From NCBI GenBank assembly GCA_964496575.1, contig CAZCAC010000001.1, positions 62,001 through 126,000 on the forward strand: a stretch of DNA of 64,000 nt. The letters are read 5' to 3'. Position numbers and translations under genes: made by a program. Positions 42,221 to 50,000 of the stretch are shown here, one piece after another; the first letter of the stretch is position 1, and each line of letters begins with the position of its first letter. Below the pieces are notes generated by a model. That model saw nothing but the letters and a program-made list of their open reading frames with translations. It did no database searches and was not told where the DNA came from. This DNA is from CAZCAC01 sp964496575. Lineage in GTDB: Bacteria; Planctomycetota; UBA1135; GCA-002686595.

Positions 42221-43861
42221 TCAGCGAGGCAGCCTGTGGGGCGGGAGGACGGGCCGACCCTGGCGCCACTCGACGGGCACGACGGACAGATACCAGCTCC
42301 GGCCCCCATCGTCGTTCCCCTGATAGAACAGGTAGTCTCGACCATCGTCGTCCTGGAACAGGTACGGGTGCCCCGATTCGCTGGAGTTCCAGCTTCCCGC
42401 CGGGCCATTCGGCAGGAACGGCTCGGTGAACACTCGTTCGAAGTGCACGCCATCGTCGCTGACGGCCACACCGACCTGCTGGGGCGCGTTGTTGTAGCCG
42501 CCGGCGTAGAACATGAACAATCGACCGTCGTGACGGGCCATGGCGGCCGCTTCGATGCAGCGGCCCTCCCAGTCCAGCTTCGGTTCGAGGATGGGACCGT
42601 CCGGGTTCAACTGGGTCCACTTGTCCCGGGCGAAATCACTGTCCAGCGGAGCGGCGGCGACTCCCTGCGACTGGATCTCGAAGGCGGGATCTCGCGTGGC
42701 CCAGTACAGCAGCAGCCGGCCTTCGTGTTCGATCACGTCCGCGTCGATGGCCCGCCCGCAGTTCCACGCTCCGGCGGGGCGAAAGACCGGGTTCGAGGGG
42801 TTCCGGGTGAAGTGGATCCCGTCCTCCGACCAGGCGTGGCAAACCGCGTCGCGCTTCCGGTTCCCGTAGGTCTGATAGAAGAGATGGACCTTGCCCTCCA
42901 GCACGATCGCACCCGGCGCGCAGAATCCGTTTCGCTCCGCTTCCCCCGAGTTGCGAAGCTCCGCGGCCTTCGTCCAGTCGACGAGGTTGTCGCTGCTGGC
43001 GATGCCGATGCTCCAGCCAGGGGTGGCTTTCCCCTCGTGCGGCGGCAGCGAGTAGTAGAGCCAGTAACGATCCCGGAAGCGGACGACCGCCGGATCCTTC
43101 GAGAACGGCCGCCCCGAGACCGTATCCGCGAAGTGCATTCGTGGCTTGCCGATACGACACGGCGCGGCCACCGCCCGGGCAATCGCCAGGTAGCCGTCCG
43201 CATTGGGATGGACGCCATCCCCTTCCGATACCAGGTGGGGGCGATCGCGGAGCACGGCGTTCAGGTCCAGGAGCGAGACGTTCTCCTTGGCGTGCTGCCT
43301 GGCCAGGTCGCGGATTCGCCGGCACAGCTGCTGCAGGCGGGGTTTCCGCTCGGTCAGCTCGGCCAGCCGACGCTCGGACAGTCCTTTCGTCTGCAACACC
43401 ATGGCGGTCGGCGTGCAGACGACGATGCGCGGACTGGTTCGCAGCCCAGCCAGTACACCGATCAGCTCCGAGTAATCGTCCTCGAACCGTCCGATCTGCT
43501 CCCAGTTCTTCCGCTTGCCGCCGACCGTGTCGTTCGTTCCCAGTGAGATGACGGCCACGTGCGGCTGGAACTCCCGCACGTCATCGAGCTTCTGCCAGAT
43601 GTTCGGTCGTCCCGTCTTGATCAAGGTCGCGCCGCCCAGGCCGAGATTCCGCACCTCGTAGCCGTCACCCAGAAGCTCCTGCAGGCGAGCCGGATACGAC
43701 TGGGTCGCTGCGTCCACCCTCGCTCCGGCGGTGATGCTGTCGCCCAGGCACGCGATGCGGATCGGCTCGGTCTCGGGGACCTCGGCCGCAGCGGAGACCG
43801 TGACGGACAGCAGGCACGTGGCCGAGAGGACAAACGCAGTGAAGAAGGCGGAGCATCTCAT
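42221..43861 (-). CDS. Exported fusion of SGNH hydrolase and GH43-like five-bladed propeller
   Basis: The product has 546 residues from the ATG at 43861, with signal peptide MRCSAFFTAFVLSATCLLSV and a cut near AAAE. Residues 35-235 are an SGNH/GDSL esterase: CLGDSITAG (nucleophile S42), LGGATL, SLGTND, and the catalytic DGVHPN. Residues 240-546 form a GH43/GH32-style propeller: SKDPAVVRFRDRYWLYYS, GIASSDNLVDWTKA, IDADVIEHEGRLLLYWA and ESGHPYLFQDDDGRDYLFYQ G. The combination suggests removal of acyl groups and cleavage of a substituted polysaccharide by one secreted protein, for example acetylated xylan or arabinan; the substrate is not shown by the sequence. Confidence 0.84.
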   Translation of the reverse strand: MRCSAFFTAFVLSATCLLSVTVSAAAEVPETEPIRIACLGDSITAGARVDAATQSYPARLQELLGDGYEVRNLGLGGATLIKTGRPNIWQKLDDVREFQPHVAVISLGTNDTVGGKRKNWEQIGRFEDDYSELIGVLAGLRTSPRIVVCTPTAMVLQTKGLSERRLAELTERKPRLQQLCRRIRDLARQHAKENVSLLDLNAVLRDRPHLVSEGDGVHPNADGYLAIARAVAAPCRIGKPRMHFADTVSGRPFSKDPAVVRFRDRYWLYYSLPPHEGKATPGWSIGIASSDNLVDWTKAAELRNSGEAERNGFCAPGAIVLEGKVHLFYQTYGNRKRDAVCHAWSEDGIHFTRNPSNPVFRPAGAWNCGRAIDADVIEHEGRLLLYWATRDPAFEIQSQGVAAAPLDSDFARDKWTQLNPDGPILEPKLDWEGRCIEAAAMARHDGRLFMFYAGGYNNAPQQVGVAVSDDGVHFERVFTEPFLPNGPAGSWNSSESGHPYLFQDDDGRDYLFYQGNDDGGRSWYLSVVPVEWRQGRPVLPPHRLPR

Positions 43862-44119
43862 CGTACTGGCTCTCGGTGGAAACGACCTCCCCGCATCCGG
43901 AGCTGTCAGGCGGTGAACGTACCGCGTCAACATAGCGGATCGATCACCGTTCGCCCACTTCACCCGGAGGGGATAGAGGAGATCGACCCGGTTTCCTCCT
44001 CGAGTAGTACACTGGAGCCCGTGTCCTGCGAGCACGGCGTTGGCAGGCACGGTCCGGCGTCTCTCGTGCTTCATCGATCGAGGGGACACGCCCCGGCCCA
44101 GGCACGGCATCCCGACATC

Positions 44120-45829
44120 ATGAAGAGCATCCACCTCCCCCTCCTGGCCCTCGGCCTGGTTGTCCTCGGCGGCGCGCTTCAGGCCCAGACGGTCTCCACC
44201 GACAAGTCGACCTACGTGGTCGGCGAGCGGGTCCTCGCCACCTTCGACAGCTCCACGACGACGACCGACTGGGTCGGCATCTACGAAGCCGGCGCCAGCC
44301 ACGGGTCGGGCTATCCCTCGATCTACTGGCAGTACACGAACGGCGAACAGACACCGGGCAGCAGCGTCATCCCCGCCGGCACGCTGAACTTCCTGCCCTT
44401 CAGCCTGCCGCCCGGCGATTACGACTGCCGCTACTTCGCCAACGACGTCTACACGCTCCTGGACCAGGTCACCTTCGCGGTGATCGCGGGCTCGACCTCG
44501 CCGGCACCTCCACCGACCGGCGAGCTGACGGTGATGAGCTTCAACATCTGGGTGAACGCCTCGAACGTCTCCAGTGGACTGGTCATGGTCAAGGAGGCGA
44601 TCGTCAAAGCGCAGCCGGACATCATCGGGCTCCAGGAGTGCAATGCCTCGACGCTGAACAGCCTCCTCGGTCTGCTGCAGACGGACCCTCACTACGCCCA
44701 GGCTCAGGGCTCGGGCGCCACCTCGATCATCAGCCGCTACCCCATCCTGGCCGAGTACACCTCCGGCGGGCTCTACGGATACGGAGTTCGCGTGGACCTT
44801 CCGTCGGGGCAAGACGTGCGCTTCTTCAACTCCCACCTGACCGCCTATCCCTACGGACCCTACACCGTGCGGGATGGCGGGTCCCAGGCCCAGGTCCTCG
44901 CCGACGAGCAGGCGACGCGCCTGGCCGAGGCGCAAGCCATCCTGAGCACCCTCATCGACGCGCCGCAACACGACCCCGACCTGCCCACCTTCTTCGTCGG
45001 TGATCACAACTGCCCCTCGGGCCTCGACTGGACCGCGGCCAATTCCGACCAGAACTTCGGCTGGACCTTCGACTGGCCCGTGGCGAGCCTCGTGTCCAGC
45101 TCCGGTTTCCTCGACCTCTACCGCGAGGTGCACCCCGACCCCGTCGCCCAGCGCGGCCTCACCTGGAGCCCGGGCTATCCGAAGGGCACGCTGGCCACGA
45201 ACGACGTCCACGACCGGATCGACATGGTCTACTTCCGCCCCGCGCCGGGGGTCACCCCACAGGCTCTGCAGGCCTACACCTTCGACGAGGACCCCTGGCC
45301 GACGGACCACCGCGCGGTCGTGGTGAGTCTCGTGCTCGACGCCGGCCCCGGCACGCCGTACTGCTTCGGCGATCCGGGCAGCGGTACGCCCTGTCCCTGC
45401 GGCAACGACAACGACGGCAGCGTCCAGGGTTCAGGATGTGCGAACGGTGCGTTCACATCCGGCTCGAGGATGACCGGCAGCGGGGTCGCCAGCCTCGCTC
45501 TCGACACGCTGGTGCTCCACGGCCACCACACCGAGAACAGTCAGTTCGGCTTGTACTTCCAGGCGGACAACAGCCTCGATCCGGGGATCATCTGGGGGGA
45601 CGGGCTGCGCTGCACCGGCGGCGACTTGAGACGGTTGGGCACACGGGTCTCCGATGGCTCCGGGTATTCCGATACGTCGGGGTACGCCTACACGATCTCG
45701 GAGCGGGCGGGGAACATCAGCGCGGGCGATACCAAGCGCTACCAGCTCTGGTACCGAAACACCGCGGGCTCCCCGTGTGGCGCTGAGTTCAATACGAGCA
45801 ACGGCTACGAGATCACGTGGCTCCCATGA
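44120..45829 (+). CDS. Secreted endonuclease/exonuclease/phosphatase-fold protein with Cys-rich C-terminal domain
   Basis: The product has 569 residues. The signal peptide is MKSIHLPLLALGLVVLGGAL, cut after QAQ. Residues 24-130 are an Ig-like domain (YVVGERVLATFDSSTTTTDW VGIYEAG). Residues 135-410 are the EEP phosphoesterase fold with its motifs in order: VMSFNIWVN, IIGLQEC (metal Glu), SHLTAY, VGDHNCPSG (Asp, Asn), DRIDMVYF and TDHRAVVVSL (Asp-His). The C-terminal 150 residues are the CFGDPGSGTPCPCGNDNDGS module ending FNTSNGYEITWLP. It could be an extracellular nuclease that scavenges phosphate and nucleosides, or a phosphodiesterase on lipids or inositol phosphates; the motifs do not separate these. 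Confidence 0.86.
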   Translation: MKSIHLPLLALGLVVLGGALQAQTVSTDKSTYVVGERVLATFDSSTTTTDWVGIYEAGASHGSGYPSIYWQYTNGEQTPGSSVIPAGTLNFLPFSLPPGDYDCRYFANDVYTLLDQVTFAVIAGSTSPAPPPTGELTVMSFNIWVNASNVSSGLVMVKEAIVKAQPDIIGLQECNASTLNSLLGLLQTDPHYAQAQGSGATSIISRYPILAEYTSGGLYGYGVRVDLPSGQDVRFFNSHLTAYPYGPYTVRDGGSQAQVLADEQATRLAEAQAILSTLIDAPQHDPDLPTFFVGDHNCPSGLDWTAANSDQNFGWTFDWPVASLVSSSGFLDLYREVHPDPVAQRGLTWSPGYPKGTLATNDVHDRIDMVYFRPAPGVTPQALQAYTFDEDPWPTDHRAVVVSLVLDAGPGTPYCFGDPGSGTPCPCGNDNDGSVQGSGCANGAFTSGSRMTGSGVASLALDTLVLHGHHTENSQFGLYFQADNSLDPGIIWGDGLRCTGGDLRRLGTRVSDGSGYSDTSGYAYTISERAGNISAGDTKRYQLWYRNTAGSPCGAEFNTSNGYEITWLP

Positions 45830-45937
45830 TGGGCGCACCGCGCCGGTCTCTTCTGACGAGAACCGCGCCTGGGTCCGAGTCCTGCCCTCGCGCTGGATCG
45901 ATTACCGGGGATCGGGGCAAGGCCACGATCGGGGCGG

Positions 45938-46834
45938 TCAGGTCCGCCGTTCCTCCAGCTCCTCCAGCGTCCGCGGCCAGTCCGACTTGAGCAAGCGCGA
46001 GAGCGCGCGGTCGGCGAGCAGCTTGCCGCCGGTCTGGCACTGAGCGCAGTAGTTGGTCTCGCGGCTCGAGTAGACGATCCGCTGCACCTTCGCACCGCAA
46101 TCGGGACACAAACAGCCGAAGCGGCCGTGCACCGCCATCTCCGGGTGGAACGCGGTGACCTTCTTCGGCCAGCCCTTCGAAGCCTCGGCGCGCAGGCGAT
46201 CGGTCCACTCGCTCAAGGTCCGCCGGGTCACTTCGAAGAGGCGCGCCCACTCCTCCTCCGAGAGGTTCCTGGTCCACTGCACCGGCGAGAGGCGCGCCGC
46301 GTGCAGGATCTCGTCGGAGTAGGCGTTGCCGATCCCGCTGAGGTAGTGCGGATCGGTGAGCGCGCGCTTGAGCGTGTGGTTGCGCTGCGTCAGGGCGGCG
46401 ATGAAACCCGACAGGTCGAGCTCGAAGACGTCGCGTCCGCCGGGATCCAGCTCCGCGAGGCCGTCGGCGCCGCGGATCACGTGCAACGAGGCACGCCGCT
46501 TCGAGCCCGCCTCGGTCAAAACCAGACAGCCATCCTCGAAGTCGAAGGCGGCCAGCGACGCCTTGCCGCCCAGCTTCGCGCCGCTCTTCTTCCAGGCGAG
46601 GCGCCCGGCGATCATCAGGTGCAGGACGAGGAAGAGCTCCCCCTCCAGCTCGAGGACGATGCGCTTGCCGATGCGCCGCAGCCCGATCACCTCCCGTCCG
46701 GCCATCTCGTCGAGCTTCGGCTCGACCGTCCGCAGCAGGAACGGATTCCCCAGACGGACTCCCTCGAGCACCTCCCCCACCACCTTCGGCCGGAGGCACT
46801 CGAGGTAGACGGTGACGTCGGGGAGCTCGGGCAC
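45938..46834 (-). CDS. Fpg/Nei family DNA glycosylase
   Basis: The product has 298 residues. The N-terminus is MPELPDVT, giving the catalytic Pro2 and Glu3 of Fpg/Nei enzymes. The helix-two-turn-helix (LSGIGNAYSDEILHAARLSP) and the C-terminal zinc finger (CPDC ... NYCAQC) are present. It removes oxidised bases and cleaves the abasic site by beta,delta-elimination. A tail of about 35 residues follows the finger (GGKLLADRALSRLLKSDWPR), longer than usual. The start is four bases after the end of the permease gene, so it is the last gene of the sugar-importer operon, which is an odd place for a repair enzyme. Whether it is MutM-like or Nei-like cannot be decided by eye. Confidence 0.9.
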   Translation of the reverse strand: MPELPDVTVYLECLRPKVVGEVLEGVRLGNPFLLRTVEPKLDEMAGREVIGLRRIGKRIVLELEGELFLVLHLMIAGRLAWKKSGAKLGGKASLAAFDFEDGCLVLTEAGSKRRASLHVIRGADGLAELDPGGRDVFELDLSGFIAALTQRNHTLKRALTDPHYLSGIGNAYSDEILHAARLSPVQWTRNLSEEEWARLFEVTRRTLSEWTDRLRAEASKGWPKKVTAFHPEMAVHGRFGCLCPDCGAKVQRIVYSSRETNYCAQCQTGGKLLADRALSRLLKSDWPRTLEELEERRT

Positions 46835-46838
46835 GGGA

Positions 46839-47684
46839 CTAGTGCTTGGAGGCCGCGACCTCGACCCCGCGCATGAACAGGCGCTGCGCGAGGAAGTAGA
46901 CCGCGACGCACGGGAAGAGGATCACCCCCGAGGCCGCCATCATGTGCTCGACGGAGGTGTTGTACGTCCGCTGGAATCCCGCCAGCGCCAGGGTCAGCGT
47001 GCGCTTCTCCGGCGAGACGATGTAGATCAGCGGCGCCCAGAAGTCGTTCCATGTCGCCAGGAAGGTGAAGATCCCGACGGTGGCCAGCATCGGTCGCGCG
47101 AGCGGCAGCATGATCCGCCACCAGATCGCGAGGTGACCGCAGCCGTCGACGCGCGCCGCCTCGGTCAGCTCGGTGGGCAGGGCCAGGAAGTACTGGCGGA
47201 AGAGGAAGATGAAGAACGGCGCGCCGCCCAGTACCGTCGGCAGGATCAGCGGATAGTAGGTATCGACCAGTCCCAGCTGGCGGAAGAGCAGGAAGCGCGG
47301 GATGGCGGTCACCTGCTCGGGGAGCAGCATCGTCGCCAGCACCAGGAGAAACAGCCCGTCGCGGCCGCGGAACGGGATACGCGCGAACGCGTAGCCGGCG
47401 AGCGAACACGTCAGGAGCTGCCCGATGATCGACAGCACCGTGATCAGCGCGGTGTTGAAGAGCAGCCGCGGGAAGTCTCCCATCTGCTCCAGCGCCTCGG
47501 CGTAGTTCACGAACTCCGCCCCCGCGCCCAATTGTCCGACCAGCTCCACTCCGCTGCGATTCATCGCCGTGCCTTCGGGCTGGAGCGAGATCAGCAGCAT
47601 GTATAATAGCGGCGAGACGAAGGTGAACCCGATGACGAGCATCGCCCCGCCGTGCCAGAATTTCGCGCGGCCGGGGACCTTCAT
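46839..47684 (-). CDS. ABC sugar transporter permease, MalG type (CUT1)
   Basis: The product has 281 residues from an ATG at 47684 that overlaps the stop of the previous gene (TGATG), indicating coupling. Six membrane helices are visible; helix 1 is GGAMLVIGFTFVSPLLYMLL. The EAA loop, TEAARVDGCGHLAIWWRIML PL, is the contact site for the ATPase. The spacing of the last helices fits the MalG/LacG subgroup. The partner is the fused binding protein-permease upstream. No ATPase gene is in the window, so a shared MsmX-type ATPase elsewhere is expected. Confidence 0.92.
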   Translation of the reverse strand: MKVPGRAKFWHGGAMLVIGFTFVSPLLYMLLISLQPEGTAMNRSGVELVGQLGAGAEFVNYAEALEQMGDFPRLLFNTALITVLSIIGQLLTCSLAGYAFARIPFRGRDGLFLLVLATMLLPEQVTAIPRFLLFRQLGLVDTYYPLILPTVLGGAPFFIFLFRQYFLALPTELTEAARVDGCGHLAIWWRIMLPLARPMLATVGIFTFLATWNDFWAPLIYIVSPEKRTLTLALAGFQRTYNTSVEHMMAASGVILFPCVAVYFLAQRLFMRGVEVAASKH

Positions 47685-49978
47685 CACGACTCCTTCCCCG
47701 CGTAGTGCACCCACTTGTGCGACGTCCGCAGCAAGACCAGGCAAAGCACCGACAGCAGGAGGAACAGCACCCAGGCGATCGCCGAGGCGTAGCCCATATC
47801 GAGGTGCTTGAAGCCGCTCTCGTACAGGTACAGCACCAGGAAGCGCGAGGAGTCACCCGGCCCGCCCTGGGTCATGATATACGGCTGCGCGAAGACCTGC
47901 GCCATGAAGATCAACCCGGTCAGGAGGTTGAAGAGCACCACCGGTGAGAGCGCGGGCAAGGTCACGTGCCGGAAGCGCCGCCACGCCCCTGCCCCGTCGA
48001 TGCGCGCGGCCTCGAGCAGCGTGGGGTCGATCGCCTTCAGCGCCGCGATGAAGATCAGCATCTGCGCACCGACGCTCCACAAGCTCATCACCACGAAGGA
48101 GGGCAATACCCAGGTCGAGCTGCGCAACCACGCGGGCCCGTCGATTCCGATCACGCCCAGTGCCTCGTTCAAGAGCCCACCCTCCGCGTCGAAGATCGAG
48201 CGCCACACGGCGGCGACGATCACCGGCGAGATGATCGCCGGCAGGTAGCAGATGGTGCGCAGCACGCTGCAGAGCGTGCTCTCTCCCACCCACAGGAGCG
48301 CGAGGGCGAGAGCCAGCGCCAGACCCAGCGGCACGGCGAAGGCGGCGTAGGCGGCGGTCACGCCGAGGGAGGTGTGAAAGGTGCCGTCGCTGGTCAGGCG
48401 CGCGTAGTTCTCCAGGCCGATCCAGCGCACGTCGGTCAGCTCCCGCAGCGGAGACCACTCGCACAAGGACAGGAGCAGGGTCACCACACCGGGTCCGAAG
48501 AGAAAGAGGCCGAAGCCGACTGCCCACAGCGTGATCATCGAGTAGCCGGCTCGCTCCTGGCGGGCGACCAGTGGATGTGGGCGCTTCCCGCGGCGCGCGA
48601 GAAAACCGCCGATCAGCGCGAGGAATGAGACGGTCAAGGCCAGCTCCATCGCCCAGACCGGGACGCGGGTCCGCTCGGGGCGCTCCCGCTCGCGCTGCAG
48701 GAAGCGGTCCGTCTTCTCCGCCATCCGCGCGCAGGCCGCGGGCACGTCGATCCCCTCCTCCAGGAGGATCCCCTCCAGCTCCGCCTGGCACAGGGACTCG
48801 ATCTTGCGCCAGTTGGCGAGCGGCGGCATGAAGCGCGCGTTCTCCAGAACCTCGAAGAAGACCTCCTCGCTCTCTGGCGGCACGTCCGGCTTGAGGAAGT
48901 CCTCCGACTCCGCCGCGCTGCGCAGCGCGGGCACGCCGTTGCCGATGCGGGCCAGGGCGCGCTGGTACTCCTCGCCGGCGAGCCAGGTGACGAACTCCGC
49001 GCCCAGCTCCGGCTCTCGCGCCGTGCGCGGCACGACGAAGATCGTCATCGCGATCGCCGTCGCCTCGCGCTTTCCTCTCGGCAGCGGGACGACGTCCCAC
49101 TCGAAATCCTCGATCTCCTTGAAGCGGTACGTCTCCCAGTAGCCGACCGGCCCGTAGAACGCGACGCGCCCCGCCTGGAAGAGCCCCTGCGAGAGCTGGT
49201 TCTGGAAGCTCGCGTCGAAGGACGCGACCCGCTCGACGTGCAGCAGATCGTGGAGGAACTGCATCGCCCCGACGAACTCCGGCTCGGCCATTCCCGAGAG
49301 CCCGGTGCTCTCGTCGAGCAGCCGCCCACCGTTCTGCCAGACCCACGGCACCACCGCCTGCAACCACTGCGTCAGCGAGAGCCCGTACTGATCGGAGCGC
49401 CCGTCGCCGTCGAGGTCCCGCGTCGCCGCGCGCGCGGCGGCGAGCAGGTCGTCCCACGTCCACCCCTCCCGCGGCGGCTCCATCCCCAGCGAGGCGAGCA
49501 GGTCCGCGTTGTAGTACATCACGTACGGGGTGAAGGTCGACGGCATGCCGTACAGCTCGCCGTTCGGCCCCCGCAGCGAATCGACCGGCCCGGGAAAATA
49601 CCCCGCCGTGTCGAACCCGAGCTCCTCGAACACCGGCCTGACGTCGAAGAGCGCGTTCTCCGCGACGAAGGCGGACAGCTCGGTGATGTCGATCCGCGCG
49701 ACGTCCAGCGGCAGGTCTCCGGCGATCAGGAACTTGATCTTGTCCTGCGAGCCCGCGGCTCCGCTCTGGTCGGCGAGGCGCACGCGCACGCCGGGGTGCT
49801 CTTCCTCGAAGCGCGCCGCGAGTAGGCTGAGGTCGTGCCAGGCGGCGAAGCTGCGATCCTCGACCATCACCACGACCTCGCGCTCGGAAGGGGTGGCGGT
49901 GGGCGCCGTGGCCGGTGCAACCGGTACGGCGGCGAGCGGCGTCGCGGAAGTGAGGGCCACCAACAGCGCGGGGAGCAT
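47684..49978 (-). CDS. Fused extracellular solute-binding protein and MalF-type ABC permease
   Basis: The product has 764 residues from the ATG at 49978. The N-terminus is a signal peptide (MLPALLVALTSATPLAAVPV). Residues 35-440 are a CUT1 solute-binding protein of the MalE type: FEEEHPGVRVRLADQSGAAG, GELYGMPSTFTPYVMYYNAD, YGLSLTQWLQAVVPWVWQNG G. A helix near residue 492 (AMELALTVSFLALIGGFLAR) tethers it. Residues 520-764 are a MalF-like permease with an EAA loop (LEAARIDGAGAWRRFRHVTL) and YIMTQGGPGDSS. In most bacteria these are separate genes. The fusion gives each permease a tethered receptor. The join is in one unbroken frame, so it is a genuine fusion and not an artefact of adjacent genes. 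Confidence 0.9.
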   Translation of the reverse strand: MLPALLVALTSATPLAAVPVAPATAPTATPSEREVVVMVEDRSFAAWHDLSLLAARFEEEHPGVRVRLADQSGAAGSQDKIKFLIAGDLPLDVARIDITELSAFVAENALFDVRPVFEELGFDTAGYFPGPVDSLRGPNGELYGMPSTFTPYVMYYNADLLASLGMEPPREGWTWDDLLAAARAATRDLDGDGRSDQYGLSLTQWLQAVVPWVWQNGGRLLDESTGLSGMAEPEFVGAMQFLHDLLHVERVASFDASFQNQLSQGLFQAGRVAFYGPVGYWETYRFKEIEDFEWDVVPLPRGKREATAIAMTIFVVPRTAREPELGAEFVTWLAGEEYQRALARIGNGVPALRSAAESEDFLKPDVPPESEEVFFEVLENARFMPPLANWRKIESLCQAELEGILLEEGIDVPAACARMAEKTDRFLQRERERPERTRVPVWAMELALTVSFLALIGGFLARRGKRPHPLVARQERAGYSMITLWAVGFGLFLFGPGVVTLLLSLCEWSPLRELTDVRWIGLENYARLTSDGTFHTSLGVTAAYAAFAVPLGLALALALALLWVGESTLCSVLRTICYLPAIISPVIVAAVWRSIFDAEGGLLNEALGVIGIDGPAWLRSSTWVLPSFVVMSLWSVGAQMLIFIAALKAIDPTLLEAARIDGAGAWRRFRHVTLPALSPVVLFNLLTGLIFMAQVFAQPYIMTQGGPGDSSRFLVLYLYESGFKHLDMGYASAIAWVLFLLLSVLCLVLLRTSHKWVHYAGKES

Positions 49979-49981
49979 CCG

Positions 49982-49997
49982 GATAAGGTACCGTATC
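49982..49997. promoter_or_regulatory. Palindrome between divergent starts; possible bidirectional leaderless promoter
   Basis: GATAAGGTACCGTATC is a near-perfect palindrome centred on GGTACC, filling most of the 22 bases between two divergent ATGs (49978 minus, 50001 plus). Read outward it gives TACCGT six bases before one ATG and TACCTT six bases before the other. If these are -10 hexamers, both messages would start at or next to the start codon. The same GGTACCGTATC stretch lies directly before the ATG at 31786. It could alternatively be an operator. No good -35 is seen. Confidence 0.5.
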
Positions 49998-50000
49998 GCG

